Assembly: GCA_002396125.1 (NCBI GenBank)
Contig: DGWL01000028.1
Coordinates: 1 to 7,589, forward strand
Direction: 5' to 3'
Origin: Porphyromonadaceae bacterium UBA4259
GTDB lineage: Bacteria; Bacteroidota; Bacteroidia; Bacteroidales; Muribaculaceae
Length of the DNA: 7,589 nucleotides
Numbering within the stretch: the first letter of the stretch is position 1; the number at the start of each line of letters is the position of its first letter. This document shows, piece after piece, positions 1 through 7,150 of the stretch. The notes below the pieces were generated by a model, which was not told the DNA's origin, searched no databases, and saw only the letters and a program-made list of their open reading frames with translations. A program made the translations under genes and the position numbers.

Positions 1-1496
1 GAATAGTACATAATGAGCGCCAGCACAATAAAGAGCCCCACGCTACCTGCCAGCAGAGCATAAGTCTCGAGATTGAGCAAAACAAAGATGTAGGCATATA
101 TCAAAGTGAGCATAGCCCCAATGGCTATTGCCATCTTCTTGTGCTTGAGCACGCCAATAAGATAGAGCGTGATCATCGCAATGGTCATTGATGCCGCAAT
201 GAGATAGGCCCACCCGAATGACATGTGCTCACTGATAGAAAGCAGCAACGAGTAGAACAACACGAGAGCTAATCCCACCAGCAGATACTGGAAGACGTTG
301 ATGTGCTTGCGCATCTTGATCTCAACAAACAGCACTCCAATGAAAGTGAGGACAATTACCATGAAAGCGTACTTAATAGCCCGCTCGGTCTTGTGATAAC
401 TATCAACAGGAACCATGAGACCAACCACCAGCTGCGACTCATTAAGGTCGGAACTCATGTCGTCAATAAAAGCTTGAGGATAGGCTCGGTTGATGCTGAT
501 AACCTTCCATGCCGCAGTAAATCCATTGGCATCAACATTGCGGCTGTCGGGGAGGAAATTGCCTCCAAAACTGGGTGTCGGGCAATCACCTTTCACCTTG
601 ACATTAGTGGTCTCGCCAATGGGTGTGAAATTCAGGCTTTCGGACCCTTTCAAGTCAAGATGCATCTTGAAAGGCACCGAGTCGAGCGAGCTAAAGGGCA
701 TGATGTTAACCCCCGCCTTAGCAGCCGAAGCTCCAGAGGCATGATACATGTCGGCATAATCGACCGTTTCCTCATACGACATACCGTCGACGACAGCTTC
801 TGTGGTTCCAGCCTCCGGGACAGGATAAATTTCTTCAACTTGAATGTTACCATCCTTGCCGCCATCGTTAATTTCAACAACATTGCCATTGATGTCCATC
901 ACAAGTTTCTGCGCCACACCTCGCAAGTCGGTAATTCCCACCACAATGTGAGCCTTATCCATCTCGAGGGCTGCAGTGTCGACCTGTGCCGGCAATAAGC
1001 CTTTAATTTTAAATGTCCCTTCAAAATCGATGGCAGTGTTGTAGACCACACTCTCGTAGATGCTTCGATAAAGAGTTTGACTCTTGACATCGGCATTGAT
1101 ATTCAGCGTTTTAGGCAGCACGTAAAGAGTATGCTCGGTGACAGCAGTGTCACCCTTGAGTTTTGCTTTATAGGGAATGGCAATCACGGGGCCTGTGATG
1201 TGCTGTGGTCTCCCCCACTTTTGCGATATTTCGTAACGTGCTTGAGTTGAAGTGCTTTCCCTCTCCACACTGAGGCTATCAATCATAAAAGTCGGCAGCA
1301 ACAGCACAAAAGAAAGAATCACGATAAAAGCAACCTTAAAACCTAACGTCTGTGTAAATTTCTTGTGTGGTTTTACCGGCAAAGCAGGACTTGCCGACGC
1401 AGGAGCCCAATTAGTCGAATTGCTATTATCAGCATTTTGTTTCACTTGCTCCCTGCCTTGTGGCAGAGGAGGCACATTCAGATTATCGGTTTCCAT
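1..1496 (-). CDS. creD: CreD-family inner membrane protein (partial, C-terminus cut by window edge)
   Basis: Reading the minus strand from the ATG at 1496 gives 498 uninterrupted codons up to the window edge. Residues 1-47 are a polar, Pro/Gln/Asn-rich cytoplasmic extension. Residues about 50-71 form a first membrane segment (VAFIVILSFVLLLPTFMI). A large soluble, probably periplasmic domain follows, containing the family-like stretch GPVIAIPY at 102-109. From about 375 there is a cluster of membrane segments. Diagnostic stretches are VPVDSYHKTERAIKYAF (362-378), FQYLLVGLALVLFYSLLLSI (402-421) with SEH after it, and a tail around LNLETYALLAGSVGLF (474-489). These match the CreD family; E. coli CreD has about 450 residues, so only a few residues should be missing. 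In E. coli, creD is a CreBC-regulated gene linked to envelope integrity and colicin E2 tolerance; its biochemical role is unknown. No creB or creC is visible here. No Shine-Dalgarno sequence or clear promoter precedes the start. Confidence 0.9.
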   Translation of the reverse strand, partial: METDNLNVPPLPQGREQVKQNADNSNSTNWAPASASPALPVKPHKKFTQTLGFKVAFIVILSFVLLLPTFMIDSLSVERESTSTQARYEISQKWGRPQHITGPVIAIPYKAKLKGDTAVTEHTLYVLPKTLNINADVKSQTLYRSIYESVVYNTAIDFEGTFKIKGLLPAQVDTAALEMDKAHIVVGITDLRGVAQKLVMDINGNVVEINDGGKDGNIQVEEIYPVPEAGTTEAVVDGMSYEETVDYADMYHASGASAAKAGVNIMPFSSLDSVPFKMHLDLKGSESLNFTPIGETTNVKVKGDCPTPSFGGNFLPDSRNVDANGFTAAWKVISINRAYPQAFIDDMSSDLNESQLVVGLMVPVDSYHKTERAIKYAFMVIVLTFIGVLFVEIKMRKHINVFQYLLVGLALVLFYSLLLSISEHMSFGWAYLIAASMTIAMITLYLIGVLKHKKMAIAIGAMLTLIYAYIFVLLNLETYALLAGSVGLFIVLALIMYY

Positions 1497-1576
1497 AATA
1501 TTACAGTTTTTGTAAGTAATTGTTTTGTTTCCTTTATAACGCATTCCATTGCCGAAATATTACACAACAACAGGTG

Positions 1577-1616
1577 AAAAAACGAGAGTAGCCAGTGTGT
1601 AAAAACTGACTACTCT
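1577..1616 (-). terminator. Intrinsic terminator after tRNA-Thr
   Basis: On the minus strand, AGAGTAGTCAG (1616 to 1606) pairs with CTGGCTACTCT (1595 to 1585). This gives an 11-bp stem with one G-U pair and a 10-base loop. CG and six T residues (1582 to 1577) follow at once. It lies 14 bases beyond the tRNA 3' end, so it should end transcripts of the GT5-like / DUF4270 / tRNA-Thr unit and insulate creD. The rest of the gap (1497-1576) is AT-rich and shows no gene or convincing TAnnTTTG promoter. Confidence 0.88.
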
Positions 1617-1629
1617 TGTCATATTAATG

Positions 1630-1701
<72 letters not shown>

Positions 1702-1702
<1 letters not shown>

Positions 1703-3129
1703 TAATATAGCATTTGTTTACTATAGACTAGATTTATAGATGCCTTGTTAAGATTCAGTTTAGCCATGCGAGGCCTGGAGATTGCCGGTGCAATCTTGGT
1801 TATCACATCGGTTGAACCCGATGAGCCGTAATAATAGGTTAAACTGCTATTATTGTAGATAGTAACCTCAATAGGCATGATAACGAAATTGATGTCGGCC
1901 TCGGTGGGCTCACCGCTCTTGTTGTTGATGATATCAAGAACATAATCGCGCAACCCACTGAAGGTGTAGGTCTTTAACGCCTCGTTATACTCGGCATAGA
2001 AAGCGTCTTTGTTGTTGGTCAATGAGTCTTTATTGAAAAACTCGTCGCGATAACTCTCCTTTACCATGAGCAGATACTTTGGAGGCGCTATATTGTAGAG
2101 ATTGGGAACCTTCTCGACAGGAATCTCAAGGGTGAGCGAATTAATCTTGCCCAGTGCATCCTTGGTGTCGTTCTTGAAACGGTCGATAATGTCCTTAATG
2201 GGGAATTGCACCTTAACTTCATAGCCAGCAGGCGACATAACGATGGCATCACCGGCGTTAATCATGTCGAGCACGCTGGCATCGGGGGTGAGAGTAACGT
2301 TATTGTTATAGACAATCTCGGGGGTAACAGCCAGGTAGCTCTGTGTCTTGTTGGGGTAAATGGTATCGGTACCCTCGGTTAGTTTCTCATACTTGCGATA
2401 ATGAGCAACAAACTCAATGTTATAGAAGTTCATCACGTGACCCTCGCCGTAGCTATTGGTGATGTAGATACCGGGGAAGAATTCGGCAAAATTGGCCGGT
2501 GTGGCAAAGGTTGCCGGATTGTTCTTATACTCATCAAATAAAGCACGAGCATAGTCAACGTCGACGGGGACATTAATCTCGTAGTAATAGCCCGCAACAC
2601 CATTTTGCGTCATTATTTCCTTGCGCGCCATCTCGCTGGCCGAATAGGCAACCGATCCCATGAGACGCCCCTTGTCGTAGTAGTCGGTAGGATCAAAGTC
2701 GGTGTAGATGGGCACAGGGAGCTGCTTGCTCAGCTCATAGATTTCAACACGCATTGGAGCCAGTGAGTCGCCCACCACATCGGTGGAATTAACTCGCATG
2801 GTGATAAAGCAAGAATCAATCCAGTCGCTTCCGCCATGCACTCCCACTGTATCAATTCTTGAAGTGGGCATAAACTGAGTTACCACGTCGCTGGTAAGCG
2901 TGCCATAACCTGGAGCAGTTACTTTTCCCAGCAACTGAACACTGCTGCGTGAGCGCAGATGGTTGTTTTTCACGGTTTGGCCGGTGATGACAAAATCAGA
3001 GTCGGAAATGATGGCCGAATGAATATCGGAAATCGACGAGCCAATGTTGACATCGTCGCTACATGAGTTAAAGCCCATAGCGATTGCCACAGCGGCTATT
3101 AACAGGAATATAGAGTTTCTCATATTCAT
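1702..3129 (-). CDS. DUF4270-family lipoprotein
   Basis: From the ATG at 3129 this encodes 475 residues. An N-terminal signal (MNMRNSIFLLIAAVAIAMGF) is followed by NSC with Cys23 as the likely lipidated residue (signal peptidase II lipobox) and then SDD, so the mature protein should be a membrane-anchored, probably outer-membrane lipoprotein. The region LLGKV...GYGTLTSDVVTQFMP (about 67-88) and the Lys-rich beta-strand ending ...INLVYSK fit the DUF4270 family of Bacteroidetes lipoproteins, whose function is not established. The start at 3129 (or 3123, two codons later) is preferred over 3171, because 3171 lies inside an intergenic hairpin and would add 14 residues before a normal signal peptide. 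The gene begins about 60 bases after the GT5-like gene and probably shares its transcript. The TAG stop overlaps tRNA-Thr by one base. Confidence 0.85.
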
Positions 3130-3152
3130 TAACTTGTTATTTCTTAGATTAC

Positions 3153-3190
3153 AACGGCTATTATTCAACAAGAATAATTAAATTGCCGTT
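3153..3190 (-). promoter_or_regulatory. Intercistronic hairpin between GT5-like gene and DUF4270 gene
   Basis: On the minus strand AACGGC (3190 to 3185) pairs with GCCGTT (3158 to 3153). Inside this, ATTATTC (3178 to 3172) pairs with GAATAAT (3166 to 3160) around a five-base loop, with an asymmetric internal loop between the two stems. The 5' arm takes in part of the TAA stop of the upstream gene (3189-3191), and the hairpin ends about 24 bases before the lipoprotein start. No T-run follows, so it is not a classical terminator. Modulating the ratio of the two products by RNA stability or processing is an inference. Confidence 0.55.
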
Positions 3191-4001
3191 AAAGGCTAGA
3201 ATAAAAATCCATGCAGCGTGCCACCATGCTGGCATCGTCGCCTTTCTCATACTCAAGGAACGGCAGACCCGAATCCTTTACATACTGCAGCACCTGAGGC
3301 GAAACATTCTCGCTGCACTGAATCACGGCGTCGCAGTTGTCGATGGCCAGCTTCATGAGGTCGTCGTAGCTAGCCTGTCGTTCAAGAAGCGGCGCAAGGT
3401 CGTCGTCGGTTAGCCCGTCATACTTGAGCTTGGCCACAAGAGCCTCGTTGAGCGGTTGCACCAGGTTCTCGTCAAAAAGCGACATCACCACCTTAGCATC
3501 GCGATAGGATGGAACGTCGGCATAGAACTTCTTGATATACAATGGAGCAAGCGCGGTGAGCCATCCACTGCACTGGATAAAGTTGGGAATCCATCCCATC
3601 TTCTTTACCGCCTCGAGCACGCCACGCACATAGAAGATTGAGCGCTCGTCATTATCGTCGGGCCTAGAGTTAATTTCCAAGTCCTTGTTGATGCGATCGA
3701 GGAAGTAATCGTCGTTGTAGATGAGATAGACCTGCACTCGCGATGGCTGTAGCGTTCCTACCCACATTACCAGTGTGTGGTCGGTGTCGTCGATGATGAG
3801 ATTCATCCCCGAGAGGCGATCAACCTTGTGCAACTGGTTGCGACGCTCGTTGATGTAGCCATACTTGGGCATAAAGGTGCGCACTTCGACTCCTTTTTCC
3901 TGCATACCCTGAGCCAAGATGCGGCTGACGCTAGCCATTTCGGTTTCGGGGACGTAGGGTGCTATTTCTTGCGAGATGAATAAAACTTTATTGATATCCA
4001 T
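3189..4001 (-). CDS. Short GT5-like protein (glycogen/starch synthase N-terminal domain only), likely not a functional synthase
   Basis: The product is 270 residues. The N-terminus KVLFISQEIAPYVPETEMASV (5-25) aligns in style with the start of glycogen/starch synthases (family GT5), where a KTGGLADV motif binds ADP-glucose. Here PETEMASV stands in that place. The later stretch FIQCSGWLTALAPLYIK (141-157) corresponds to the HxHDWxTAL region of GlgA, but the His and Asp are replaced. True GlgA proteins have about 480 residues with a second Rossmann domain that carries the catalytic glutamate region; that domain is absent, and the frame ends cleanly at TAA with no sign of a frameshift. Short proteins of this type are commonly annotated 'glycogen synthase' in Bacteroidales, but the sequence argues against that activity. 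It has its own promoter (4029-4060) and is followed by the DUF4270 lipoprotein gene. The start at 4001 gives the beta-strand directly after MDIN. Confidence 0.82.
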   Translation of the reverse strand: MDINKVLFISQEIAPYVPETEMASVSRILAQGMQEKGVEVRTFMPKYGYINERRNQLHKVDRLSGMNLIIDDTDHTLVMWVGTLQPSRVQVYLIYNDDYFLDRINKDLEINSRPDDNDERSIFYVRGVLEAVKKMGWIPNFIQCSGWLTALAPLYIKKFYADVPSYRDAKVVMSLFDENLVQPLNEALVAKLKYDGLTDDDLAPLLERQASYDDLMKLAIDNCDAVIQCSENVSPQVLQYVKDSGLPFLEYEKGDDASMVARCMDFYSSL

Positions 4002-4028
4002 TGTATACAGTAATCGTTAAATTAGATG

Positions 4029-4060
4029 CAAAGGTAGCATTTTTTCTCGACATACCGAAA
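4029..4060 (-). promoter_or_regulatory. Bacteroidetes sigma-ABfr-type promoter for the GT5-like / DUF4270 / tRNA-Thr unit
   Basis: On the minus strand TACCTTTG (4036 to 4029) matches the -7 consensus TAnnTTTG exactly. Twenty bases upstream TTTC (4060 to 4057) is a three-of-four match to the -33 element TTTG. Transcription should start near 4022, giving a leader of about 20 bases before the ATG at 4001. Confidence 0.72.
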
Positions 4061-4080
4061 TTTAACGTGCCGCAGTGCGA

Positions 4081-4136
4081 GGTTTTTAACTAAATTTTAA
4101 AAACCCGAGGTAAATTTTGGTAGTATTTTAAAAACC
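4081..4136. repeat. AT-rich inverted and direct repeats upstream of the promoter
   Basis: GGTTTTTAA (4081-4089) and TTAAAAACC (4097-4105) form a 9-bp inverted repeat. ATTTTAAAAACC occurs at 4094-4105 and again at 4125-4136 as a 12-base direct repeat. They lie between the asnS terminator-like hairpin and the promoter at 4029-4060. An UP-like or regulator-binding role is possible but not shown. Confidence 0.4.
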
Positions 4137-4195
4137 AAGCAGTGCCACCTGCTTAGTCCCGTCGAGGACTATTGCGGCAGTGGCACTGCGGTTTA
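4127..4195 (-). terminator. Nested terminator-like hairpin downstream of asnS
   Basis: On the minus strand GCAGTGCCAC (4189 to 4180) pairs perfectly with GTGGCACTGC (4148 to 4139). The flanking AAACC and GGTTT extend the stem past a two-base bulge. Within the loop TAGTCC (4171 to 4166) pairs with GGACTA (4159 to 4154) around six bases. GGTTTTTAAAA follows the 3' arm, which supplies a short U-run. It begins about 35 bases beyond the asnS stop, the expected place for the end of the rluB-asnS transcript. The large compound loop is unusual for a simple intrinsic terminator. Confidence 0.7.
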
Positions 4196-4231
4196 TGAAA
4201 AGAGTATATAAAGAAATGCTCCGGCTGTGGA

Positions 4232-5626
4232 TTAGAACTCGCAGTTGTTGGGAGTGCGAGGGAATGGGATGACGTCGCGAATATTGGCCATACCGGTCAC
4301 AAAGAGGACGAGTCGCTCGAAGCCTAAGCCGAATCCACTGTGAGGCACAGTACCAAAGCGTCGTGTGTCGAGATACCACCACATGTCCTTCATGGGGATG
4401 TGGAGCTCGTTGATGCGATTGAGCAGTTTGTCGTAGTCAGCCTCACGCTCCGAACCGCCAATAATCTCACCAATCTGTGGGAAGAGCACGTCCATTGCGC
4501 GCACGGTCTTGCCGTCGTCGTTCTGCTTCATGTAGAACGCCTTGATGTCCTTAGGATAGTCGGTGAGGATAACAGGACGCTTGAAGTGCTTCTCCACGAG
4601 GTAGCGCTCGTGCTCACTTTGCAGGTCAACACCCCACTTGACAGGGAACTCAAACTTTTGCCCACTCTCCTCAAGAATCTTGATTCCCTCGGTATAGGTC
4701 AGGCGCACGAAGTCATCCTTGAGCACGCCGTTGAGACGATCGATGAGGGTGTCGTCGTACATCTTGTTGAGGAATGCGATGTCGTCCTGGCAATGGTCGA
4801 GAGCGTACTTGACACAGTACTTGATGAACTCTTCGGCCAGGTCCATATTATCGGTGATATCATAGAAGGCCATCTCAGGCTCAATCATCCAGAACTCAGC
4901 CAGGTGGCGCGGAGTGTTGCTGTGCTCGGCTCGGAATGTGGGTCCGAAGGTGTAGATAGCACCCAGCGAGGTAGCTCCCAGCTCACCCTCAAGCTGACCA
5001 CTCACGGTGAGGCTTGTCATCTTGCCAAAGAAGTCTTTAGTATAGTCAATCTTGCCGTCCTCGGTGCGAGGCATATCGTTGACATTGAGAGTAGTAACCT
5101 GGAACATCTCGCCGGCGCCCTCGGCATCGCTCGAGGTAATGAGCGGGGTATTCAGATAGAAGAAGCCCTTGTCGTTGAAGAACTTGTGAATGGCAAACGC
5201 CAAGTGGTGGCGAATGCGGAACACTGCGCCAAAGGTGTTGGTGCGCATGCGCAGATGTGCTTTCTCACGCAGAAACTCCAGGGTGTGTCCCTTCTTTTGC
5301 AATGGATATTCCTCGGGGTCGGCGGTGCCGTAGACCTCAATTTCCTGAGCCTGAACCTCAAAGCTTTGTCCTTTGCCCTGTGAAGCCACAAGAGTTCCCA
5401 CAACACACAGGCTTGCACCGGTGGTAATGGGCTTGAGCTGCTCCTCGGTGAATTTCTCCAGGCCGATAACGATTTGCAGGTTGTTAATGGTTGAGCCGTC
5501 GTTAAGAGCCACAAATTGCACATGCTTGTTTCCACGACGAGTTCTTACCCAGCCTTTCACACACACTTGCTTGCCTTCAAGCTCGCTAGTGAAGGCATCA
5601 ACAATTTTAGTTCGTTTTATTGCCAT
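4232..5626 (-). CDS. asnS: Asparaginyl-tRNA synthetase
   Basis: This 464-residue class IIb synthetase charges tRNA-Asn with asparagine in the cytoplasm. Residues about 15-100 form the OB-fold anticodon-binding domain (VCVKGWVRTRRGNKHVQF), which includes an ALNDGS segment. The catalytic core follows. Motif 1 is around NTPLITSSDAEGAGEMF (159-175). Motif 2 contains FRAEHSNTPRHLAEFWMIEPE (231-251). Motif 3 is GFGLGFERLV (431-440). The C-terminus RTPNNCEF is typical of the bacterial enzyme, and the length is normal. The start at 5626 (MAIKRTKIV) is chosen over an in-frame ATG at 5665, because the extra 13 residues would be encoded by the hairpin at 5636-5671. It follows rluB after 70 bases with no convincing promoter of its own between them, so co-transcription with rluB is likely. 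Confidence 0.98.
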   Translation of the reverse strand: MAIKRTKIVDAFTSELEGKQVCVKGWVRTRRGNKHVQFVALNDGSTINNLQIVIGLEKFTEEQLKPITTGASLCVVGTLVASQGKGQSFEVQAQEIEVYGTADPEEYPLQKKGHTLEFLREKAHLRMRTNTFGAVFRIRHHLAFAIHKFFNDKGFFYLNTPLITSSDAEGAGEMFQVTTLNVNDMPRTEDGKIDYTKDFFGKMTSLTVSGQLEGELGATSLGAIYTFGPTFRAEHSNTPRHLAEFWMIEPEMAFYDITDNMDLAEEFIKYCVKYALDHCQDDIAFLNKMYDDTLIDRLNGVLKDDFVRLTYTEGIKILEESGQKFEFPVKWGVDLQSEHERYLVEKHFKRPVILTDYPKDIKAFYMKQNDDGKTVRAMDVLFPQIGEIIGGSEREADYDKLLNRINELHIPMKDMWWYLDTRRFGTVPHSGFGLGFERLVLFVTGMANIRDVIPFPRTPNNCEF

Positions 5627-5635
5627 AATATCTAA

Positions 5636-5671
5636 TTCAACTTGCGGCAAAAAATTTTGCCACAAGTTGAA
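5636..5671 (-). promoter_or_regulatory. Long hairpin in the rluB-asnS gap, just upstream of the asnS start
   Basis: TTCAACTTG (5636-5644) pairs with CAAGTTGAA (5663-5671). After one C/A mismatch, GGCAAAA (5646-5652) pairs with TTTTGCC (5655-5661), for 16 paired bases around a very tight centre. On the asnS strand the hairpin ends only nine bases before the ATG. The sequence after the 3' arm (AATTAGATATT) is not a T-run, so termination is doubtful. A translation-initiation or RNA-processing role is an inference. Confidence 0.6.
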
Positions 5672-5696
5672 GTTTATTGTTTATTGTTTAAAGTTT

Positions 5697-7043
5697 TTAT
5701 TCAAACGAGTTTTGCTTCAAGTAGTTAACCTCTTCCTGAGTGAGGTAGCGCCACTTGCCGCGCGCCAGGTTCTTCTTGGTGAGACCTGCGAAGTAAACGC
5801 GGTCGAGCTTGACAACGTGATAGCCCAGAGCCTCAAAGATGCGGCGCACCACACGGTTGCGGCCTGAATGAATCTCGATGCCGGCCTGCTTGCGGTCGGT
5901 GGGGCTCACGTAGCTCACGGCGTCGGCGTGGATGGGACCGTCGTCGAGTTCAACGCCATCGGCAATGTGCTGCATGTCGTCCTCGCTAATGGGCTTGTCG
6001 ACCCACACTTGATATATTTTCTTCTTCACATACTGTGGATGAGTGAGCTTGGAAGCAAGGTCGCCATCGTTGGTGAGCAAGAGCACACCTGTAGTGTTGC
6101 GGTCGAGGCGTCCAACGGGATAGATGCGCTCGTCGCAAGCACCCTTAACGTAATCCATCACGGTCTTGCGGCCATTGGGATCATCGCTGGTGGTAACGCA
6201 ATCTTTAGGCTTATTGAGAAGCACATAGCATTTCTTCTCGGCAACTACTACCTTGTCGTTATATTCCACAATGTCCTTTGGGGTAATCTTGATACCAAGT
6301 TGATCAACGGGAACGCCGTTAACCTTGATAACGCCCTTCTGGATGAGCTCATCGGCCTCACGACGCGAGCAGATGCCGGCATTGGCCATGAACTTGTTGA
6401 GACGCATGGTGGTGTTAGGATCAATCATTGGCTCCTCATACTCGATGCGCTGTGGACGTGGGGTGAAACGCATTTGTGGGCGTGGACCATGCTGCTTGCG
6501 ACCAAACTGCTGGCGTTGCTGGCCGTAGCCGCCACGCTGCTGATAACCGCCACGCTGCTGGTAACCGCCACCGCGCTGCTGGCCATAGCCTCCACGCTGC
6601 TGATACCCACCTTGCTGTGGACGATTGTAGGTGCGCTGCTGATATCCACCCTGCTGGTTGCCTTCGCCATCACCCTGCTGGTAGCGCTGATTATAGCCAC
6701 CCTGCTGTGGACGGTTATAACCACCCTGCTGCTGACGGTTGTAGCCGCCACGTTGCTGGTAGCCGCCGCGTTGTTGATACCCACCTTGATAGTTGCGTTG
6801 CTGATATCCGCCTTGTTGCTGGCGGTTGTAGCCACGTTGTTGATAACCACCCTGCTGGGGACGGCCATAAGAACGCTGCTGGTATCCACCCTGCTGGTAT
6901 TCACCCTCGGCGTTATCACCCACTTGTGCTTCACGATTGAAGTCGGTGCTCTCAAGGTTTTGAGCACTCACATTGTCGTCCATCATGGGACGTGCCTCGC
7001 CAATGCGCGGTCTCTTCGGTTTTTTCTCTAAATTCTCATCCAT
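5697..7043 (-). CDS. rluB: 23S rRNA pseudouridine synthase, RluB/RsuA family, with long disordered N-terminus
   Basis: The product is 448 residues. Residues 1-48 are charged. Residues about 49-180 are a low-complexity tail of YQQRGG, YNRPQQGG and GYGQQRGG repeats, followed by a basic linker to about 200. An S4 RNA-binding domain starts at 213 (MRLNKFMANAGICSRREADELI). The catalytic domain carries GRLDRNTTGVLLLTNDG (311-327) with Asp314 as the expected catalytic residue. GRNRVVRRIFEALGYHV (394-410) and VKLDRVYFAGLTKKNL (411-426) close the RsuA/RluB/E/F-type fold. E. coli RluB modifies U2605 of 23S rRNA; the exact target here is inferred. The enzyme core is of ordinary length and the tail is the extra part. 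The start at 7043 gives the Lys/Arg-rich opening MDENLEKKPKRPR, with no Shine-Dalgarno sequence. The gene is followed by asnS and has its own promoter at 7198-7226. Confidence 0.93.
   Translation of the reverse strand: MDENLEKKPKRPRIGEARPMMDDNVSAQNLESTDFNREAQVGDNAEGEYQQGGYQQRSYGRPQQGGYQQRGYNRQQQGGYQQRNYQGGYQQRGGYQQRGGYNRQQQGGYNRPQQGGYNQRYQQGDGEGNQQGGYQQRTYNRPQQGGYQQRGGYGQQRGGGYQQRGGYQQRGGYGQQRQQFGRKQHGPRPQMRFTPRPQRIEYEEPMIDPNTTMRLNKFMANAGICSRREADELIQKGVIKVNGVPVDQLGIKITPKDIVEYNDKVVVAEKKCYVLLNKPKDCVTTSDDPNGRKTVMDYVKGACDERIYPVGRLDRNTTGVLLLTNDGDLASKLTHPQYVKKKIYQVWVDKPISEDDMQHIADGVELDDGPIHADAVSYVSPTDRKQAGIEIHSGRNRVVRRIFEALGYHVVKLDRVYFAGLTKKNLARGKWRYLTQEEVNYLKQNSFE
6504..6899 (-). repeat. Coding tandem-like repeat for the Gln/Gly/Tyr/Arg-rich tail of RluB
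   Basis: The minus strand encodes about 130 residues (49-180 of RluB) built from imperfect units such as GGYQQR, GGYNRPQQ and GGYGQQR. At DNA level, + strand words such as ccaccctgctg and ccgccacgctgctg recur at irregular spacing. The units differ by synonymous and small in-frame changes, so selection on the protein seems to keep the composition. Long open frames in other phases across this stretch result from the biased composition. Confidence 0.9.
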
Positions 7044-7097
7044 AGCTGAGATAAAATCAAAATAAGGGTTAATAATGTGTTTGTTTTTATAGTTATC

Positions 7098-7113
7098 GCG
7101 ACCTCTCGGTCAC
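7098..7113 (-). promoter_or_regulatory. GNRA-capped hairpin in the rluB leader
   Basis: On the minus strand GTGACC-GAGA-GGTCGC forms a six-pair stem (one U-G) closed by a GAGA tetraloop of the GNRA type. It lies about 55 bases before the rluB ATG and within the leader predicted from the promoter at 7198-7226. No known riboswitch or leader family was recognised. Confidence 0.5.
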
Positions 7114-7150
7114 ATTTTTTCTCAATTAATTAAATCAATATATAAATGTA

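Noticed and set aside
303..998. 231-codon + strand open frame and smaller minus-strand frames at 650-889 and 899-1096
   Set aside because: They are in wrong frames over the CreD gene, whose frame is continuous from 1496 to the window edge and matches the family.
3130..3171. Upstream ATG at 3171 as the DUF4270 start
   Set aside because: It falls inside the intergenic hairpin and adds a polar 14-residue leader (MLNNSRCNLRNNKL) before a normal lipoprotein signal peptide.
3189..4001. The GT5-like gene as a frameshifted remnant of a full glycogen synthase
   Set aside because: The downstream sequence in every minus-strand frame turns at once into the hairpin and the DUF4270 gene, with no trace of the second GT5 domain; short intact versions are known in the group.
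4340..5383. 347-codon + strand open frame opposite asnS
   Set aside because: It lies wholly within the clearly recognised asnS gene on the other strand and has no family features; long antisense frames are common in such codon usage.
5627..5665. Upstream ATG at 5665 as the asnS start
   Set aside because: It would translate the hairpin arms into MWQNFLPQVELDI, which is not part of the usual AsnRS N-terminus; MAIKRTKI at 5626 fits the family.
6425..6967. Possible CRISPR array or microsatellite because of recurring ctgctg-containing words
   Set aside because: Repeats are imperfect, irregularly spaced, lack unique spacers and stay in frame with rluB, encoding a low-complexity protein tail.
5868..7031. 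Long + strand open frame opposite rluB, encoding a Leu/Ala/Thr-rich, membrane-like protein
   Set aside because: It is the antisense of the GGYQQR repeats and RluB core. Its hydrophobic look comes from reading CTG/GCC-type complements of Gln, Gly and Tyr codons; it has no recognisable domain.
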